In this document: positions 44,524 to 53,744 of the stretch, one piece after another
How the letters are laid out: each line of letters starts with the position of its first letter
How positions within the stretch are numbered: position 1 is the stretch's first letter
NCBI RefSeq assembly: GCF_000271665.2
Contig: NZ_CP010978.1
Location: forward strand, 3,936,501-4,000,500
Length of the DNA: 64,000 nucleotides
Direction: 5' to 3'
Source: Pelosinus fermentans JBW45
GTDB lineage: Bacteria; Bacillota; Negativicutes; DSM-13327
Program-made: the position numbers and the translations under genes
Notes under the pieces: model-generated
Told to the model about the DNA's origin: nothing
Seen by the model: the letters and a program-made list of their open reading frames with translations, nothing else
The model's database searches: none

Positions 44524-45540
44524 GTGCCAAAAAGATCTTTCATATTATTTGTATCTTGCCTATTAAGTATTTTACTATTGGGAGGTTGTACGAGTATGGA
44601 AAATAAAACGGTTACTGAGACAAAAAAATATCCCGATAAGCCTATTACTCTGATTGTTCCTTTCGGTGTTGGCGGTGGTATGGATTTAGTGGCTCGTTTA
44701 CTAGAAAAAACAGCGCCCGCACAATTAGGACAACCCTTGGTAATTCTAAATAAACCTGGAGGAACTGGAGCGATTGGCTGGAATGAAGTAGTTGGAGCCA
44801 CCCCAGATGGCTATACTCTTGGTATAACAGGAATTGAAGTATTATTGCAACCTTTGTACGGTCCAACTAAATTTCATTATCCAACTGCCTTGGAGCCCCT
44901 TGTGCAGATTTCTGAATCACCCATGGTAATGGCCATTCTAGCTGAACAGCCGTGGGAAAATCTTGATGATTTTATTGCTTATGCAAAACAGCATCAAGGA
45001 AAAATTAAATTTGGTCATTCAGGCATAGGTGGTATAGGTCATGTTGCTGGAGAATCTTTCTCTAAAGCTGCAAAACTCAATCTTGAACAAGTGCCTTTCC
45101 AAAGTGCAGCAGAAGCAATGACAAACTTGTTAGGTGGTCATGTTCAGGTTGCATTCCTGACTCCGGCATTAGCCAACGAATTTGTAAAAAGTGGAATGGT
45201 AAGGATATTAGGCGTAGCAGGAGAACATCGGCTATCGAATCCAGATTTTGCAAATACGCCCACTTTCAAAGAACAAGGTTTAGATGTTGTTGGTAGCAGT
45301 TGGTTTGGAATTGCTGCGCCTAAAGGTCTACCTATTGAAGTAAAGAATAAATTAGCCGATGGATTTAAAGCTATGATTAATGACCCCGAATTTCAAAAAA
45401 ATATAGAACAGCTAGGACTTCAAGTTACCTATCTAGACCCTAAAGAATCAGCAGAGAAATGGTTGAAAGATAGTCAAAGATTGACTAAAACGGTACAGGA
45501 AACTGGCATTGTAGAAAAAATTAAAGAACAAAAGAAATAA
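44524..45540 (+). CDS. tctC: TctC/Bug-family binding lipoprotein, copy 2
   Basis: A second 338-residue paralogue, with lipobox LLGGC and cysteine 22. It reads YPDKPITLIVPFGVGGGMDLVAR, then NKPGGTGAIGW and ends VQETGIVEKIKEQKK. GTG at 44524 follows AGGAGGTCATGAA. The ribosome site, signal peptide and lipobox region are nearly identical in DNA to those of copy 3, whereas the binding domain is more diverged, which points to recent duplication or local gene conversion. A gap of 86 bases separates it from copy 1. Confidence 0.92.
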   Translation: MPKRSFILFVSCLLSILLLGGCTSMENKTVTETKKYPDKPITLIVPFGVGGGMDLVARLLEKTAPAQLGQPLVILNKPGGTGAIGWNEVVGATPDGYTLGITGIEVLLQPLYGPTKFHYPTALEPLVQISESPMVMAILAEQPWENLDDFIAYAKQHQGKIKFGHSGIGGIGHVAGESFSKAAKLNLEQVPFQSAAEAMTNLLGGHVQVAFLTPALANEFVKSGMVRILGVAGEHRLSNPDFANTPTFKEQGLDVVGSSWFGIAAPKGLPIEVKNKLADGFKAMINDPEFQKNIEQLGLQVTYLDPKESAEKWLKDSQRLTKTVQETGIVEKIKEQKK

Positions 45541-45682
45541 CAACGACCACATAATATAGCTTTACTTAGATATTTTTCTAAATATGATGAAACAGTCTCT
45601 TGCAACTATGTATTCTCATAATAGCTGTAAAAATAAAAGTTTAAGGTTTGTATAATACATAGCAACAATAGGAGGTCATAAA

Positions 45683-46699
45683 GTGCCCATAAGATCTTTC
45701 ATATTATTTGTATCTTGTCTATTAAGTATTTTACTATTGGGAGGTTGTACGAGTATGGAAAACAAAGTGGTTCCTGCAACTACCAAATACCCAGATAAGC
45801 CGATTACTCTCATTGTTCCCTTTGGAGTCGGCGGTGGAATAGATCTCGTCGCTCGTACGGTGGAAAAATCAGCCTCTACACATTTAGGACAGCCATTGGT
45901 AGTAGTTAACAAGCCAGGAGGAACTGGCACAATTGGATGGAATGAGGTAGCTGGTGCTCCTCCAGATGGTTATACTCTTGCAATGACAGGAATTGAAATC
46001 ATATTGCAGCCATTGTATGGTCCAACCAAGTATCATTATCCAAGTGCGTTGGATCCAATTGCACAGATTACTGAATTATCCTTAATAATGGCAGTCCAAT
46101 CCGATCAACCTTGGAATAGTCTTGAAGATTTGATTAATTATGCAAAAAAACACCCAGGAGAAGTAAAATTTGGTCACCCAGGTATAGGTGGTATAAACCA
46201 TGTACTGGGAGAAACATTTGCCAAAGCGGCCAATATTCAATTAGAGCAAGTTCCTTTCCAAAGTGGCGCAGAGGCAATGTCAAACTTATTAGGCGGTCAC
46301 ATCCAAGTTGTTTTCCTTAATCCAGCAGCAGTGAAAGAACAGTTAAAAAGCGGAAAGGTAAAAGCACTAGCATTAGGAGGCGAAAAGCGACTAACCGACC
46401 CAGTCTTTGCAAATATACCTACCTTTAGAGAACAAGGCTTAGATGTAGTTTGTAATAGCTGGAATGGAATAGCTGCACCTAAGGGACTACCTGATGACGT
46501 AAAAAAGAAATTGAGTCAAGGAATTAAAAAAGTAATTGACGATCCAGAATTTCAAAAGAATATGGAAAATTTAGGATTACAAATTACTTATCTAGGACCA
46601 GAGGAATCTGAAGAAAAATGGCTGACAGATAGTCAAAAATTAACTAAAACGGTGCAAGAAACTGGCATTGCCGAAAAGATCAAAGAACAAAAGAAATAG
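45683..46699 (+). CDS. tctC: TctC/Bug-family binding lipoprotein, copy 3
   Basis: The third 338-residue paralogue has cysteine 22 in LLGGC, then YPDKPITLIVPFGVGGGIDLVAR and NKPGGTGTIGW, and ends VQETGIAEKIKEQKK. GTG at 45683 follows AGGAGGTCATAAA. The 142-base gap before it is the longest between the three copies and could hold a promoter, though I see none with both boxes. A hairpin terminator follows the gene. All three may compete for the single TctAB channel. Confidence 0.92.
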   Translation: MPIRSFILFVSCLLSILLLGGCTSMENKVVPATTKYPDKPITLIVPFGVGGGIDLVARTVEKSASTHLGQPLVVVNKPGGTGTIGWNEVAGAPPDGYTLAMTGIEIILQPLYGPTKYHYPSALDPIAQITELSLIMAVQSDQPWNSLEDLINYAKKHPGEVKFGHPGIGGINHVLGETFAKAANIQLEQVPFQSGAEAMSNLLGGHIQVVFLNPAAVKEQLKSGKVKALALGGEKRLTDPVFANIPTFREQGLDVVCNSWNGIAAPKGLPDDVKKKLSQGIKKVIDDPEFQKNMENLGLQITYLGPEESEEKWLTDSQKLTKTVQETGIAEKIKEQKK

Positions 46700-46732
46700 T
46701 ATCAATTTATTAACAACTCACGATTTACTTTA

Positions 46733-46768
46733 AAAAGGTGATGGTTCTTTTGCCATCACCTTCCTTTA
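46733..46768. terminator. Terminator after the tct operon
   Basis: AAGGTGATGG pairs with CCATCACCTT around an 8-base loop; the converging flavoredoxin gene can use it too. Confidence 0.75.
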
Positions 46769-46781
46769 TAACTCTATTCGC

Positions 46782-47366
46782 TTATTTTTCTGGAATTTTC
46801 CTCAGTTTCAAACCAACCGAATGTGATTTTTCTAAAGGATGACCAATGCGATAGTACATTCTTTCCGGCGCGCTAAAGACAACAGGATTTACTTTCTCTA
46901 ACGTTGGCATTCCCTTTTCATCAAGCACATGTTCTTCTGCCTTTGCATCTACAATTTCTCCGATAAACTGTGTGTGCATGCCAAGTTCGATTGCTTGTAA
47001 TAACTTACATTCTAATATTAAAGGAAATTCCTGCACATAAGGGGCATCTACAAGATCACTTTTAACAGCTGTTAACTTGGCAATTGAAAACTTTTCTGAA
47101 TTTTTTCCGCTGGCTATCCCTACATAATCCGTTTCAACTAAATGAATGCTGGAGGGTATACTAATGGTAAATGCTTGGTGATTTAGGATATTTTGATATG
47201 TAGCCCGAGGTTTCTGCAAGGATACTGCCACACACGGCGGAGCGGAGCAACAAATACCGCCCCAGGCAGCTGTCATGATATTAGGCTCACCACCTTCGCC
47301 ATAAGAACCCACTACCCACACGGGAGATGGCATAGCAAACGTATTTGCACCTAATGATTTTTTCAT
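46782..47366 (-). CDS. Flavin reductase-like/flavoredoxin-type FMN protein
   Basis: This FMN-binding protein of 194 residues belongs to the flavin reductase-like domain family. PVWVVGSYGEGGEPNIMTAAWGGICCSAPPCVAVSL is the usual FMN-binding opening, and RATYQNILNHQAFTISIPS follows. Related flavoredoxins carry electrons in anaerobes; an enzyme function is also possible. ATG at 47366 follows GGAGG. It is divergent from an HxlR-type regulator that probably controls it, with a conserved-looking site in the shared promoter region. Confidence 0.9.
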   Translation of the reverse strand: MKKSLGANTFAMPSPVWVVGSYGEGGEPNIMTAAWGGICCSAPPCVAVSLQKPRATYQNILNHQAFTISIPSSIHLVETDYVGIASGKNSEKFSIAKLTAVKSDLVDAPYVQEFPLILECKLLQAIELGMHTQFIGEIVDAKAEEHVLDEKGMPTLEKVNPVVFSAPERMYYRIGHPLEKSHSVGLKLRKIPEK

Positions 47367-47467
47367 ATTGTTACCTCCTTCTTTTTAGACCCAAAATAGC
47401 AATATTATTTTTCCTATACCGAAAATATTTTTCATGATATAATATTAGACAATAAAAGTGGCTAAAA

Positions 47468-47495
47468 CAAGTACGCACTTATTCGTAAGGTAGTA
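47468..47495. promoter_or_regulatory. Candidate HxlR-regulator site
   Basis: CAAGTACGCACTT lies between the two divergent genes and is matched in inverted form (AAGTGCGTTCTTG) upstream of the FMN reductase at 58 kb. Confidence 0.5.
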
Positions 47496-47534
47496 TCCTT
47501 TTTTATACTGTTATGTCATTAGGAGTGAAATAAT

Positions 47535-47918
47535 ATGATTCAATACAAAAATATTCAATACCAATGTTCTATGGAATTAACCTTAGATCTCATTGGTGGA
47601 AAATGGAAATCCTTGATTCTTTGGCATTTAGGTGAAAATACACTGCGTTTTAGTGAACTGAAAAGAACTTTACCGCAAATCACCCAAAAAATGTTGACCC
47701 AGCAATTAAGAGACTTAGAAGCGGATGGACTTGTACATCGTTACATTTATACACAGATCCCCCCTAAAGTAGAATACTCCCTTACAGAAGCCGGAAAAAG
47801 TCTTTTACCCATATTAGCTACCTTATGCCAATGGGGACTTAACTATGCAAACGATGTTGAAACATCTACAAAAGACTTGCTCTGCCACCAGTCTGAATCT
47901 TCTTCCCTATCACAATAG
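47535..47918 (+). CDS. HxlR-family winged-helix regulator
   Basis: This DNA-binding protein of 127 residues shows the HxlR pattern: [16 protein letters not shown], then [32 protein letters not shown], with the wing [19 protein letters not shown]. One cysteine lies before the helix-turn-helix ([10 protein letters not shown]), where redox-sensing HxlR proteins such as HypR and YodB carry theirs, so redox or electrophile sensing is plausible. It is divergent from the flavoredoxin gene, the usual arrangement for this family. ATG at 47535 follows AGGAG. Confidence 0.92.
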   Translation: MIQYKNIQYQCSMELTLDLIGGKWKSLILWHLGENTLRFSELKRTLPQITQKMLTQQLRDLEADGLVHRYIYTQIPPKVEYSLTEAGKSLLPILATLCQWGLNYANDVETSTKDLLCHQSESSSLSQ

Positions 47919-47960
47919 TAGTCTCTCGAAAAATCTCATTCTTTGCCTGTTTACGGCTAT

Positions 47961-48018
47961 GGAATAATAGTAAAGGTCTGGATTTCCTTAGGGAAGTCCA
48001 GACCTTTACTATTATTCT
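47961..48018. terminator. Bidirectional hairpin between hxlR-like gene and uvsE
   Basis: GAATAATAGTAAAGGTCTGG pairs with its complement across a short centre, giving arms of more than 20 bases. Confidence 0.7.
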
Positions 48019-48093
48019 ATAGTTCTTAATCACGATATCATCTTCTTCGACAAAATACCAAGGGATCTTCAAATATAATTTAATTTAATGATG

Positions 48094-49047
48094 TTAATAC
48101 TCTATCTCAGCTTCATTGATAACCTTTACTCCGGAAGTTTCCTTTAACTTTTCCATTAAGGAAAACAGTGCCAAGTCCTTTTCTTTTGCTTCTATCATGA
48201 CATCAAAATCACGATTACATTTCTTCGCGATATTTAAAAATCTCAAAAATTCATCCACATCAATATGATCCGCATGTGCTCTTCTATTTGAGCTTTCTCT
48301 TGCACTCGAAAAATGGATTTTAGGTATCCTGCTTCCCCAAGTTGCAAATATTTCTGGCAGAATATCATCAAGATGTATTCCCTCATTGCAGCAATCATCA
48401 TGATGTACATCTAATACCATAGGTGCTTTTATCTCCTGGCAAAGGGTGAGTACATCCTTGGCAGTGTAGGATTTATCATCATTTTCAATAATGATCCGTT
48501 CTCGAAGGTTAGCAGGAAGCTGCTGAAATATCAGCTTAAAACGTTCGATTGACTGCGCTTTGTCTTTATATAATCCCCCCACATGCAGCACTAATTTAGC
48601 TTCGGCTCCCAATTCCATAGCCTCAAAAAGATTCACATGATACCGCAAATCTGCAAGGGCCGCTTCTACTACATGTTCAAGTGGACTATTCAAAATCGTA
48701 AAATGATCGGGATGAGCACTAACCCGTAATCCATGTTTTTTTACAATATCACCAATGGCAAGCAATTCTGAGCGAAAATCCTCACAATAATCCCACCCAA
48801 AAGCAATGGGATGGGTCGCTAGAGGAATTAGTTGGGAAGTAATCCGAAACACTTGAATATGATGGGCTACATTATAACGCATCACACGCAGCTGCGTAGC
48901 TAAATTTTCTTCTGCCAAACGCCTGAGCTTACTAATCTGATCTTCTTTATCCTTAATTTTGTTTAAGTTAAGTACAGTGGTTGTTTTATTGGGAGACCCC
49001 TGAGAAATACCTAAAGCTATGGCTACATACCCCAAGCGGATGCGCAT
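48094..49047 (-). CDS. uvsE: UV-damage endonuclease UvsE/UVDE
   Basis: This TIM-barrel repair nuclease of 317 residues nicks DNA 5' of UV photoproducts. The family opening is IRLGYVAIALG; metal ligands lie in SAHPDHFTILNSP, LVLHVGG, IIIENDDKSYT, MVLDVHHDDC and IHFSSAR, followed by DHIDVDEF and MIEAKEKDLAL at the end. This order matches the UVDE fold with its three-metal centre. ATG at 49047. It is a single gene, and its presence suits spore formers exposed to UV. Confidence 0.93.
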   Translation of the reverse strand: MRIRLGYVAIALGISQGSPNKTTTVLNLNKIKDKEDQISKLRRLAEENLATQLRVMRYNVAHHIQVFRITSQLIPLATHPIAFGWDYCEDFRSELLAIGDIVKKHGLRVSAHPDHFTILNSPLEHVVEAALADLRYHVNLFEAMELGAEAKLVLHVGGLYKDKAQSIERFKLIFQQLPANLRERIIIENDDKSYTAKDVLTLCQEIKAPMVLDVHHDDCCNEGIHLDDILPEIFATWGSRIPKIHFSSARESSNRRAHADHIDVDEFLRFLNIAKKCNRDFDVMIEAKEKDLALFSLMEKLKETSGVKVINEAEIEY

Positions 49048-49213
49048 AAACTAACCCCTTTCACACCAAAAATCATCGAATTTAGTCTGTCCAAAAGTAC
49101 CTAACTTTACAGTTCCTATTCCTAATATTATGCCTCAATCCTAAAATTTTAAGATATTTCTGCAACAATATTATATTTTTAGCATAATTTAACAAGATTT
49201 ACTACGAATAAGA

Positions 49214-49243
49214 TTGACTATTTCCTATTTATGTTATTATAAT
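49214..49243 (+). promoter_or_regulatory. Promoter of the MCP leader
   Basis: TTGACT (49214-49219) and TATAAT (49238-49243) are 18 bases apart, about 165 bases upstream of the chemoreceptor gene. Confidence 0.75.
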
Positions 49244-49249
49244 AGTTAT

Positions 49250-49338
49250 AATACAATTTAATACAAAGCATTTTGTCGCAATGCTGCGACAGCAAAGTAC
49301 ACGCTTATTAAAGCTGGCTCAACTGCCAGCTTTTTTTT
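49250..49338 (+). ncRNA. Structured, terminated leader RNA upstream of the MCP
   Basis: Between promoter and gene lies TGTCGCA-ATGC-TGCGACA (49274-49291), which competes with the pairing GCATT/AATGC (49268-49284), followed by a terminator (AAGCTGGC/GCCAGCTT, then eight T, 49311-49338). I cannot match it to a known riboswitch; a short c-di-GMP-type element was considered but the core motifs are absent. It may be an unassigned switch or a small RNA. Confidence 0.55.
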
Positions 49339-49406
49339 ATATATAAATATCTTTTTCTAAACTGAATATGTAACTTTTTATCTTTTTAAAAGGAGGCGCT
49401 CTCATT

Positions 49407-51089
49407 ATGACAATCAGAAGAAAAATTTTAAGTGGATTTATGGTGGTCATCGCTTTAGTCTTTATTATGAGTGCATTTACTTATTTTCAAGTGGGTGAAT
49501 TAAATTCAGCTTCAAAAGAAATTATGAGAGATAGTCTCTATCAGCTTGAGCTGGTTGAGGAACTTGCCATAGATGTATCAAATGAGGCTGTGGCTATGCG
49601 TCGTTTTAATTTCACAGGTGATTTGGCTGACGCAGCCACCTTTGATAACTATCGCAAATATGGCGACGATAAAATCAACAAACTCCAAGATGCATTATCC
49701 TTTCAAAACTCACAGGCTGTCTTAGAAACATTAAAGAAAGAAAAGTTGGCCTTTGATACCATTGCAGCAAAATCCATTGAAGCAAAACGTGCCAACAATA
49801 TTGAACAGGTTGGTATTTACATGCAGCAGGCAGGCAAACCTTCTGAGAATTCCATATCGGCAACCAAAGAGCTTATATTATTAGTAAAAGGATATGTAAG
49901 AGAGCAAGAAGAACATAGTACGCAAAAAGCTAGTGAAGTACAACTGCTGCTAGTTCTCGTTAGCCTTTTCGTTGCAGCGATTGCCATTGGTATTAGCATC
50001 TATATCAGCCGGGGAATCTCCATGCCTGCAAAACTGGTTGCACAGGCTGCCTCAGAAATTACTCTCGGCAACCTCGCAGTAGATGATATTAGAATACAAT
50101 CTTCCGACGAACTGGGTCAGTTAGCGGATTCCTTTAATCAAATGAAAAGTAATCTGCGTCTTGTAATTGAAAGGGTTGCCCATGCAGCCGATCAAGTCAT
50201 GACCTCTTCCCAGCAGCTCACAGCAAGTGCCTCTCATTCCACGCAAGCTGCTGGTCAAATAGCGGCTTCCATATCCGATATGGCCCAGGGTGCCCAGATG
50301 CAGCTAACGACTTTTACTGAAACAACGGTTGCGGTACAACAAATGTCTGTTGGCATTCAACAAATCGCCAACAACGCTACGATTGTAGCCGGAAAATCCT
50401 CTCAAGCCTCCGAAACGGCGATCAAAGGTGGCGAATCGATAGAAAAGGCCATTAACCAAATGGCACAAATCGAAAAAACCGTAAATACCTCAGCCCAAGT
50501 CATCACAAAATTGGGAGAACAATCTAAAGAAATTGGACAAATCGTTAGTACTATATCTGGTATTGCAGGACAGACAAACCTACTGGCATTAAATGCTGCC
50601 ATAGAGGCGGCCAGAGCCGGTGAACAAGGCAGAGGTTTTGCTGTAGTTGCAGAAGAAGTAAGAAAACTAGCTGAACAGTCTCAAGAAGCCGCTAAAAAAA
50701 TAGCGCAGCTAATTGGAGAAATTCAAGGTGATACTACTGAAGCTGTGATTGCTATGACTAAGGGTACTAACGAGGTAAAAATAGGAGCCGAAGTTGTAGA
50801 TGTGGCAGGAAATTCATTCCAGGAAATTGCCCAGCTCATACTCGAAGTATCAACGCAAATCAAAGATATTTCATCATCCATACAGCAGATTGCCGATGGC
50901 AGCCAAGTGATCGTATTATCGGTAAAAGAAATTGATGCTTTAAGTAAAAAGACTTCCGAAGAAACACAAACGGTATCAGCAGCCACCCAGGAGCAATCGG
51001 CATCAATGGAAGAAATCGCTTCCTCCAGCCAGATTTTAGGCGAAATGGCGCAGAATCTGCAGGAAGTCGTAAATAAATTCCGTTTTTAA
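49407..51089 (+). CDS. Methyl-accepting chemotaxis protein (4HB_MCP type)
   Basis: This chemoreceptor of 560 residues has a membrane segment at about 10-30, a four-helix-bundle sensor domain (to about 185), a second membrane segment at about 190-210, a HAMP domain, and a long coiled-coil signalling domain. The hairpin tip that binds CheA/CheW reads [46 protein letters not shown] at 49407 follows AGGAGG. It stands alone and is preceded by a structured leader with a terminator, which is unusual for an MCP. The ligand is unknown. Confidence 0.95.
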   Translation: MTIRRKILSGFMVVIALVFIMSAFTYFQVGELNSASKEIMRDSLYQLELVEELAIDVSNEAVAMRRFNFTGDLADAATFDNYRKYGDDKINKLQDALSFQNSQAVLETLKKEKLAFDTIAAKSIEAKRANNIEQVGIYMQQAGKPSENSISATKELILLVKGYVREQEEHSTQKASEVQLLLVLVSLFVAAIAIGISIYISRGISMPAKLVAQAASEITLGNLAVDDIRIQSSDELGQLADSFNQMKSNLRLVIERVAHAADQVMTSSQQLTASASHSTQAAGQIAASISDMAQGAQMQLTTFTETTVAVQQMSVGIQQIANNATIVAGKSSQASETAIKGGESIEKAINQMAQIEKTVNTSAQVITKLGEQSKEIGQIVSTISGIAGQTNLLALNAAIEAARAGEQGRGFAVVAEEVRKLAEQSQEAAKKIAQLIGEIQGDTTEAVIAMTKGTNEVKIGAEVVDVAGNSFQEIAQLILEVSTQIKDISSSIQQIADGSQVIVLSVKEIDALSKKTSEETQTVSAATQEQSASMEEIASSSQILGEMAQNLQEVVNKFRF

Positions 51090-51102
51090 CAGGATTTTTT
51101 CA

Positions 51103-51132
51103 TTGACAGATGCCTGTACTATCTGTTACAAT
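51103..51132 (+). promoter_or_regulatory. Promoter of the T-box operon
   Basis: TTGACA (51103-51108) and TACAAT (51127-51132) are 18 bases apart, just before the T-box leader. Confidence 0.8.
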
Positions 51133-51139
51133 ACGTTAA

Positions 51140-51446
51140 AATACATATTTATTATCGATGAACAGGAAGAGTACACAATACACTAAGGGTTACAGCGAGC
51201 CAATGGCAGTGGAAGTTTGGCACTACTCGGTATGTGGAATGGGCCTGGGAGATACAGTCTGATCCGTAATGTACGGGGTAGGTGCTGTCGGGATTCTTCC
51301 GCCGTTATCAGGAAGCAGATATCGGACTGTATTTTATCCTGTATCTTGTAAAGCTGAGCTTTTTTCAAAAGCTAATCAGGGTGGCACCGCGAGTTAACTC
51401 CTCGTCCCTATATATGCACATGCATGTATAGAGACGAGGTTTTTTA
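51140..51446 (+). promoter_or_regulatory. T-box leader with Trp (TGG) specifier
   Basis: Stem I begins with GAAGAGTAC and contains AGCGAGCC and GGAAGTTTGG. The specifier loop reads GTGGAATGGGCCTGGGAG, giving TGG at 51240-51242, the tryptophan codon. The T-box sequence is AGGGTGGCACCGCG (51378-51391), and a terminator (CCTCGTC with GACGAGG, then TTTTTT) ends at 51446. By established T-box logic, uncharged tRNA-Trp should relieve termination and turn on the transporter downstream. Confidence 0.9.
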
Positions 51447-51473
51447 TTTTAAAAATGAAGGAGTGCGATTACG

Positions 51474-52043
51474 ATGGAATTAGAAAAAAATGAATCAGAA
51501 TTAACCATCCATGATAAAAATAAAGGCGGTCGCTATCGCTGGGTTACGATTACAACCTTACTTTTGGCTATTGGTGCTATTTTGCATTTAGTCAGTCCAA
51601 ATATTGGCGGCGTAACTCCCAACTGGACCATTGCCATGTATTGTATTGCTATTAATTTAACTAAACCTACCTTTAAACAATCTTTTGGTATCGGTCTAGT
51701 TGCTGCGGCCATTAATATACCAACTTCTAAGTCCGCTTTTCCTTATGGCAACCTATTAAGTGAGCCCATTGGTGCTATTATATGTACATTGCTTGTCTGC
51801 CACACTTTTAATATGACATTAGGTAAGCTCAACATTAAGCCTGCCGTAACAGGATTTATCAGCACCGTGGCTAGCGGTATGACATTCATAACCATACTTA
51901 AGGTCGTACTTTCCCTACCTTTATCTGTGTATCTATACGCTATGATACCTGTCGTATTTACAGTAGCTGCTGCTAATGCGGCCATCACACAAATCCTCTA
52001 TTTCCCAGCCAAAAAATTATTTGACTTGAAAGGTGATCAATAA
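51474..52043 (+). CDS. trpP: ECF transporter S component, TrpP (tryptophan) family
   Basis: This membrane substrate-binding subunit of 189 residues has five to six hydrophobic segments. LLLAIGAILHLVSPNIGGVTPNW and the following GLVAAAINIPTSKSAFPYGN align by eye with B. subtilis TrpP (YhaG; AIGAVLHSV, then TTAFPAGQIPN). The first 20 residues are a charged cytoplasmic tail not seen in YhaG. ATG at 51474 follows AAGGAG. It is the first gene behind a tryptophan-type T-box and directly ahead of the two ATPases and T component of an ECF module, so tryptophan import is strongly suggested. Confidence 0.85.
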   Translation: MELEKNESELTIHDKNKGGRYRWVTITTLLLAIGAILHLVSPNIGGVTPNWTIAMYCIAINLTKPTFKQSFGIGLVAAAINIPTSKSAFPYGNLLSEPIGAIICTLLVCHTFNMTLGKLNIKPAVTGFISTVASGMTFITILKVVLSLPLSVYLYAMIPVVFTVAAANAAITQILYFPAKKLFDLKGDQ

Positions 52044-52906
52044 TGCCAGCCATAGCCCTGCAAAACTTCAGTTACGCCTACAATCATCCCAAAAAGGTTC
52101 TTGACAACATAACGATATCCATTGAGAAAGGATCCTTTTCTGTTATATTAGGTCCAAGCGGGGCAGGAAAAACAACACTTTGTCTAGCAGTAGCAGGAGC
52201 CGTTCCCCACTACTTTGGCGGCAGCTCTGCTGGGAAGGTCTATGTAGCTGGAATTCATACACAAGAATCTTCTATGCAGCAATTGGCACTCACAGTTGGT
52301 ACTGTTTTACAAGATTATGAAACTCAATTAGTGACCATGACTGTAGAAGAAGAAGTTGCTTTCAGTCTTGAAAACATGGGGATTGTTCCCGAAGAAATTA
52401 CACAAAGAGTCGAAGAGGTACTCGCCAAAGTTGGTTTGACAGGTTATGAAAAACAAGCCGTTACGGATTTATCCGGAGGGCAGAAACAACGCTTGGTCCT
52501 TGCCAGCGTTCTGGCAACCAATCCAAAAATACTTGTTCTGGACGAACCAACTTCCGCCCTAGACCCTGAAGGAACTTACTCATTATATAAACTCCTCAGT
52601 GACTTAAATCAAGAGCATGGTATCACAATACTGGTAGTCGAGCATGATATTGCCACCGTTCTTCCCTATGCAGATCAATTTATTCTATTAGAAAACGGTC
52701 AATTGATTTTGAATGGCACTCCTGAAAGTGTGCTCAGCTTCATGGCAAAAAAACAAATTTTTGCAGAAGCGATACCGCCCCTATGGCAGTTAAAGCTCAT
52801 GATAGAAGAGCTTGCAACAAGGCAATTTGCCTCTTGGCATACAGAGGAAGAAGCCATCATACAGTTGGGCAAAGCCCTGGACGAGGAGGCCCGCAAAAAT
52901 GCTTGA
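52043..52906 (+). CDS. ECF transporter ATP-binding protein, A1 type
   Basis: This energy-coupling ATPase of 287 residues has Walker A GPSGAGKTT, a Q-loop in GTVLQDYETQLVTM, the signature LSGGQKQRLVL, Walker B ILVLDEPTSALD and the switch histidine in VVEHDIATV. The Q-helix following the Q-loop is typical of ECF ATPases. Its ATG overlaps the stop of the S-component gene (TAATG), indicating translational coupling. With the A2 ATPase and T protein it powers the TrpP-type S component. Confidence 0.94.
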   Translation: MPAIALQNFSYAYNHPKKVLDNITISIEKGSFSVILGPSGAGKTTLCLAVAGAVPHYFGGSSAGKVYVAGIHTQESSMQQLALTVGTVLQDYETQLVTMTVEEEVAFSLENMGIVPEEITQRVEEVLAKVGLTGYEKQAVTDLSGGQKQRLVLASVLATNPKILVLDEPTSALDPEGTYSLYKLLSDLNQEHGITILVVEHDIATVLPYADQFILLENGQLILNGTPESVLSFMAKKQIFAEAIPPLWQLKLMIEELATRQFASWHTEEEAIIQLGKALDEEARKNA

Positions 52907-53744
52907 ACTAAAAAATGTTTACTTCTCCTATAAAGCACAATCTCACGATATCCATGATGTTTCTTTAAGGGTAAATCCAGGAGAATTCTTGGCCATCGTT
53001 GGACGCAACGGTAGCGGTAAAACCACTCTGACTCGTCTGATGATGACATTAAAAAAACCAACGAAAGGTGAGCTCTTTTTTCAAGGAAATAGTTTAGCAA
53101 ACGCGACTCCCGCCAAAATGGCACATCACATTGGTTATGTTTTTCAAAATCCCGACCGTCAAATCTTTCATGATACAGTAGCGGAAGAAGTAGCCTACGG
53201 CCCCAAGCAAATAGGCTGTACTCCAGAACAAATCCAGACTTTCGTTACCCAAGCACTAGAAGTCACCGGACTCTCTCATTTAGCTGCTACTTATCCTCTT
53301 TCCCTATCCAAAGGACAAAAGCAACGCCTTACCATTGCCTCGGCTTTGGCTATGCAGCCTAAAATACTGATTCTGGATGAACCTACTAGCGGCCAGGATG
53401 CTAGGGAACGTGACCAATTGTTGCAATTGTTATTAAAACTGCATCAACAAGGTACTACTATATTGTTAGTCACTCATGATATGGAATTCTTGTCTTCCTG
53501 TGCCCAAAGGGCTATCGTCATGAAAAAAGGGCAAAAAGTATTCGATGGTACTGTAGCTGAATTGTTCCATGATACGAACCAACTAACAGACTGGGGCCTA
53601 ATCGAGCCAGCTGCCCTAAAGATCTCCCGCCAGCTTGCTTCTTTCCAAATATCGCAGACGACTTCCATCACACAACTAGGCAATCAAATTGCAAATCTTC
53701 TAAGGAGGAATAATGACCATGCAGAAAATAGCCCCCATCACTAA
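52899..53744 (+). CDS. ECF transporter ATP-binding protein, A2 type
   Basis: This second ATPase has 281 residues from ATG at 52899, which follows GAGGAGGC and overlaps the A1 stop by eight bases; the frame is open upstream but that part lies inside A1. Walker A is GRNGSGKTT, the Q-loop lies in IGYVFQNPDRQIFHDTV, Walker B is ILILDEPTSGQD, and the switch histidine is in VTHDMEF. The signature motif reads LSKGQKQR instead of LSGGQ, a variant that may make this site less active, as seen in asymmetric heterodimeric ABC ATPases. Confidence 0.94.
   Translation: MLELKNVYFSYKAQSHDIHDVSLRVNPGEFLAIVGRNGSGKTTLTRLMMTLKKPTKGELFFQGNSLANATPAKMAHHIGYVFQNPDRQIFHDTVAEEVAYGPKQIGCTPEQIQTFVTQALEVTGLSHLAATYPLSLSKGQKQRLTIASALAMQPKILILDEPTSGQDARERDQLLQLLLKLHQQGTTILLVTHDMEFLSSCAQRAIVMKKGQKVFDGTVAELFHDTNQLTDWGLIEPAALKISRQLASFQISQTTSITQLGNQIANLLRRNNDHAENSPHH

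Noticed and set aside
49250-49338. c-di-GMP-I riboswitch ahead of the MCP
   Set aside because: The expected GGCAAACC and tetraloop-receptor segments are absent; kept only as an unassigned leader.
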